64,000 nt of DNA from the NCBI GenBank assembly GCA_946406115.1, contig OX291551.1, positions 2,790,001 through 2,854,000 of the forward strand. The letters run 5' to 3'. Position 1 is the first letter of the stretch; each line of letters opens with the position of its first letter. The stretch comes from Apoda limacodes (Eukaryota; Arthropoda; Insecta; Lepidoptera; Limacodidae). Under the pieces are notes generated by a model. That model had not been told where the DNA came from and searched no databases. It worked only from the letters and a program-made list of their open reading frames with translations. Positions 59,801-64,000 of this stretch are shown here, piece after piece. The position numbers and the translations under genes are program-made.

Positions 59801-60885
59801 ACACCATAGCACTACCACAATAAGGTCTTACTACTCATAGAAACAACTTTGGCGGCCATATTTAAAACTTATAAAAAGTAGTGAGAAAGGCCCCTTAAAT
59901 ACAAAATAATTCACTAGTCAAGGTCCACAAATCCAGCTTATAACGTATTTATAATAAAAAATATTATTTATCCTATACCTACATTTCTAAGCACTTTAAC
60001 GGTACATTTTAATAAAAAAAAACAAAAGTTATTCTCTTAAAAAAAGTATGAATTGCCCTAAAAGTAAAATCATATAGTACTTTTTAATATAATATCATCA
60101 GTATAGGGCTGGAAATATTAATAGAAGCCAATTTTTTATTTAATACATAATTATAGCATTTAAAAACAAACCACAATATCTATAACGATAATATCTAACC
60201 TTGTCACGATTATGAGTACTAAGTATGTCTTTAGATATAAAAGAAACTTATATTTAGAAAGTCTTAGATACATTTGTAAATTGGGACACATTATTTGAGC
60301 TGCATTTCATTTTTTATTTTATCTTCAAGAAGAACACCAAAATGTATCAAATTATTTATATAATTAAAGCAAAGAAATAATCGAGGTATAAAACCGAAGG
60401 AAAACTTTATGGATTTAATGAATTTCATATTTTTGTGTCACTTTTAAAAAATCATTTCGGTCACTTATGTAAGAGTTGCATCACTTTTATTTGCGAAAGT
60501 TTTACTTTGCACATACAAAGATATAACTATAATATATACTATAATAACACTATGTAATATGTAATAGATTATACAATTCAGTATTTGCTTTAAGGGCAAT
60601 TGTATGAAAACGTCCTTATTTATTAAAAACTTTCGCTTGGTTCATTTAAACACGCAAAATAATTTCACTAACGAGTAAAAAAACAAAATTTGCTTTAGCC
60701 TTAACTTGAACCGTTCGTCAGGATTATGAAAATAAACTCACTTATCTAAACCAAATTTGATTTCACTCGATCAGACTTAAAGTCGGACCAACAATTCTGA
60801 ATGCGACAAAACAGTCGTAAAACGAATTAGAACACTTCCAAATTAAAACACAAAGCACGGTGGGACGCATGCTTCTACGTCGAGG

Positions 60886-62076
<1,191 letters not shown>

Positions 62077-62159
62077 ATTATATTACTAAATATAATTATT
62101 TTATTTATTTTAAAAAGAAAAAAAACAAATTGTATAATAATAATTTGTGATTCCTTGAT

Positions 62160-62381
62160 ATGATAAATACAATGTTTTGTTTCTATTTTGTTTATTTTAT
62201 ATTAGGTACATTACTGCCGCGGTCTGTAATGTCTGAGTTGCTGGCTGTGCTCATGTGCGCGGTCCTTATGCAGCCTTTGATCAAGAAGAAGCAGAGAGCA
62301 AGAGCTGCAATGAAGACCAAGCTTAAAGGCCGAAAACGCTCGAGAAGATATGCAGCTAAGCTTAGCTTGAGGCCATCATAG
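62160..62381 (+). CDS. Unidentified basic ORF, doubtful
   Basis: This is a 73-codon open frame whose second half is rich in Lys, Arg and Ala (KKKQRARAAMKTKLKGRKR) and less AT-rich than its surroundings. The opposite strand is also open over much of it, with a hydrophobic run, so the base composition rather than selection may keep it open. It may be a scrap of a mobile element inside the Mad intron. No family is recognised. Confidence 0.15.
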   Translation: MINTMFCFYFVYFILGTLLPRSVMSELLAVLMCAVLMQPLIKKKQRARAAMKTKLKGRKRSRRYAAKLSLRPS

Positions 62382-62876
62382 CGTAGCTAGCAGCGCAGTC
62401 CTTGCATAGTGCTTTACTCAAACAAAGCGAGTAATTTAAATAGACCAGAAGAATTAGAAGGTCGACTTTGCTCAAAGTCATAATGGCATTTTTGAGTAAA
62501 ATTATACATTAGTTGATGAAAGTGCTTTCTCATACAGTTTATCTAGGTTATAACCTAATACGTGACGAATAAAAAAACATGAGTCCAGATTTCGGCTTTT
62601 AATGAAAACCTATAAAAAGTTCTAATAACGGACTTGACAATAGATGGATTACCTGACCTATTAAGAGGGCGAAATAGGCCATAAACCTAATTTCTGTAAT
62701 ACTTACGATGTACGGTCAGCTGTAAAACTGCATATAGAGTTTCAAAACAAAATAGAATGGCAAGGCGTAGTCACTCACACACTTAAAGAAATAAAGTAAT
62801 AATATGTCTTGTAGAACCTGAGTAATATTAGTTTCATTTAATATTGTATATAATAATTTCACAAAAAAAATTATCA

Positions 62877-62965
62877 TATCCGTAGCCTAGTGGATAGACG
62901 TATCTGATCTTAATACATGTACTCAGTGCAATGCAGGTTGTAGATTCGAATCTCACCTTATGCCT
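62877..62965 (+). repeat. tRNA-like SINE head (degenerate)
   Basis: An A-box-like stretch (tagcctagtggata) is followed about 50 bp later by a B-box-like stretch (gattcgaatctcacc), the pol III promoter layout of a tRNA. The sequence around it resembles tRNA-Arg, but the central part is too long and the arms do not pair. It is therefore read as a tRNA-derived SINE head or tRNA pseudogene, not a tRNA gene. Confidence 0.5.
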
Positions 62966-63246
62966 TCTTGTTTTTACAATTTACGAATTATGAATATTTT
63001 GTTCAGGTAAACAGCTTAGACCAATTTTCTAATAGCTATTAAGTTAGAAGCGGAAACCACGTAGGTAGACATTTTATTTTTTTCGTTCGTTGCCGATTTG
63101 TTTCTGAGGGTATGTGCTGACAAGATTGTTGGGTGTTTTTATTTAGCTATCAATTCATTACTTACGTAGCCATTTTTTTGTCATTGTGGATGTGTTACTG
63201 TAGGTGCTTGTGTTGATAAGGTTGTTTGGTGTTTTCTAAAAATGAT

Positions 63247-64000
63247 ATGCAGGCCAATATTAATATTCGAGAGAGGATGCGTATTATAGAACTATATAAT
63301 ATGGGTTACAATATATCTCAAATTTGCAATGAGACTGGTTTTACCGTAAGTATTTTATTTGATGTTAATGCTATACCATAATTTTTTAATACCACACTTT
63401 TTTGTAAGTAAATTTCTAAAAAAAATTGAAAATATAATTTCAGTAGTTTGAAAAATGTTTATTTTAATCTGGCTTTTTAGTGGCTTACCGTAAAGCGTTC
63501 GGTCTCGCGCAACCAAGAGGAGAGGAGTCAACTCGACCTCGAAGTGGACGCCCGCGGCACATTGATGCGACTCAAAGACAATTTATGGTGTAACAATACG
63601 AGAACAATGGTTTCAAACCGACTGCTGTGTTTGGGAACATGTTTCATACATCTACACACACTGCTCATCGAGCTCTGCATATTGAAGGATTGCATCATAG
63701 AAAGCCAGCTAAAAAACCATATTTAACGAATACCCATAAACAAAATAGATTGTTGTTTGCAAGGGAGTATTTAGATTTAGACTGGGAGCACACCTAATTC
63801 ACCGATGAGAAGTCGTTTGAATCATCATAAAAAGGGGGGTTTATTTGTGGCGCAGAAATGGAACGCGTTATGCAGAAAAATTTTTTGTCCCAAATATGGA
63901 ATCTGGACGGATATCACTTAATATGTCGGGGTGGATGACTGCGGCTGGTCCATAGAAAACCTATGGGGTTTGATGGTCCAAAGATGGGACATGCGAAATG
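63247..64000 (+). pseudogene. Tc1/mariner-type transposase, broken, partial
   Basis: An ATG at 63247 opens a helix-turn-helix N-terminus containing IIELYNMGYNISQICNETGF, typical of Tc1/mariner-superfamily transposases. The helix-turn-helix is cut after GFT (63345) and resumes at 63481 with LTVKRSVSRNQEE. It then shifts frame near 63520 into STRPRSGRPRHID, the GRPR linker between the two DNA-binding halves. Catalytic-domain sequence follows, with FTDEKSF at about 63798-63818 holding the first acidic residue of the DDE/D triad, and later GRISLNMSGWM. In-frame stops (near 63588 and 63795) and a frameshift near 63830 show it is dead. The rest lies past the window edge, so the second D, the third acidic residue and the right terminal repeat cannot be checked. 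Confidence 0.8.
63346..63480 (+). other. Intron-like 135-bp insert in the Tc1-type transposase
   Basis: The segment begins GTAAGT and ends in a T-rich tract followed by TTTTAG. It separates ..CNETGFT from W-LTVKRSV.., which rejoin in frame without loss or gain of residues in the helix-turn-helix. That is what a phase-0 spliceosomal intron would give. A second possible acceptor (tttcag) lies near 63443. An unrelated insertion that happens to carry these ends is possible but would not be expected to keep the frame. Confidence 0.6.

Larger units (their letters stand above)
55770..60885 (-). other. AT-rich repeat-poor stretch below Mad, possible 3' UTR
   Basis: These 5.1 kb directly follow the Mad stop codon in its transcription direction. 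They contain no credible ORF and fewer recognisable transposon pieces than the rest of the window. The exceptions are a short dispersed-repeat piece around 56280-56410, a 27-bp tandem repeat at 56764-56845 and a repeat scrap near 57840-57885. Minus-strand AATAAA signals occur repeatedly, the first about 270 nt after the stop (near 60615) and others further on, for example near 55770. How far the Mad transcript runs cannot be told from sequence alone. A short 3' UTR followed by plain intergenic DNA is equally possible. Confidence 0.3.

Overview
The window looks like a lepidopteran (moth or butterfly) genome segment. It is AT-rich, its genes have introns, and it is densely filled with repeats of types common in Lepidoptera: tRNA-headed SINEs with the core 'ggcttttcggtgaagg', 5S-rRNA-headed SINEs, a LINE family whose 3' end reads '..GRQRASDTPGVASVH..', and short GTGCGAGTCGGACTCG dispersed repeats. 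The assignment rests on repeat types and gene structure recognised by eye. No search was run.

Only two host genes can be named, both on the minus strand and both incomplete here. At 22131-25234 are the last two exons of a cuticular protein gene of the CPR (Rebers-Riddiford chitin-binding) family: signal peptide remainder plus RR domain in one exon, a Gln/Pro/Tyr-rich tail in the other, and a first exon not found. At 60886-61884 is the long terminal exon of Mad (Mothers against dpp, R-SMAD 1/5 class). It carries the end of MH1, the linker with a PPAY motif, the whole MH2 domain and the C-terminal SSVS. The upstream MH1 exons lie beyond the right edge. The repeat-poor, AT-rich stretch below it may include a long 3' UTR.

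The rest is mobile DNA and its debris. There is one LINE family in seven pieces (3125-4165, 15081-15220, 19688-19890, 23618-23757, 27564-28497, 40945-42378, 46727-46811); the 27564 copy has a long poly(A) and a candidate target duplication. Two elements have a reverse transcriptase joined to a C-terminal endonuclease-like domain (17050-18220 and 31449-34100); the larger is nearly intact but has a single in-frame TAG. There is a LINE ORF1-like (PHD plus FP_C type) pseudogene at 6530-7498, an RT fossil at 34930-35515, and a Tc1/mariner-type pseudogene at the right edge whose helix-turn-helix is split by an intron-like insert. Other non-autonomous elements are a 323-bp fold-back element (18231-18553), a 324-bp MITE (35516-35839), a 2.24-kb element with unusually long (~585 bp) inverted repeats (49430-51668), several SINEs, and tandem repeats with 11, 21, 24, 27, 28, 67 and 117 bp units.

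The least explained objects are the long-TIR element at 49430-51668, the intron-like gap in the Tc1-type transposase, the single-stop RT/endonuclease element, and the sharing of one 3' tail between 5S-headed and tRNA-headed SINEs. No rRNA gene, CRISPR array or convincing intact tRNA gene was seen.
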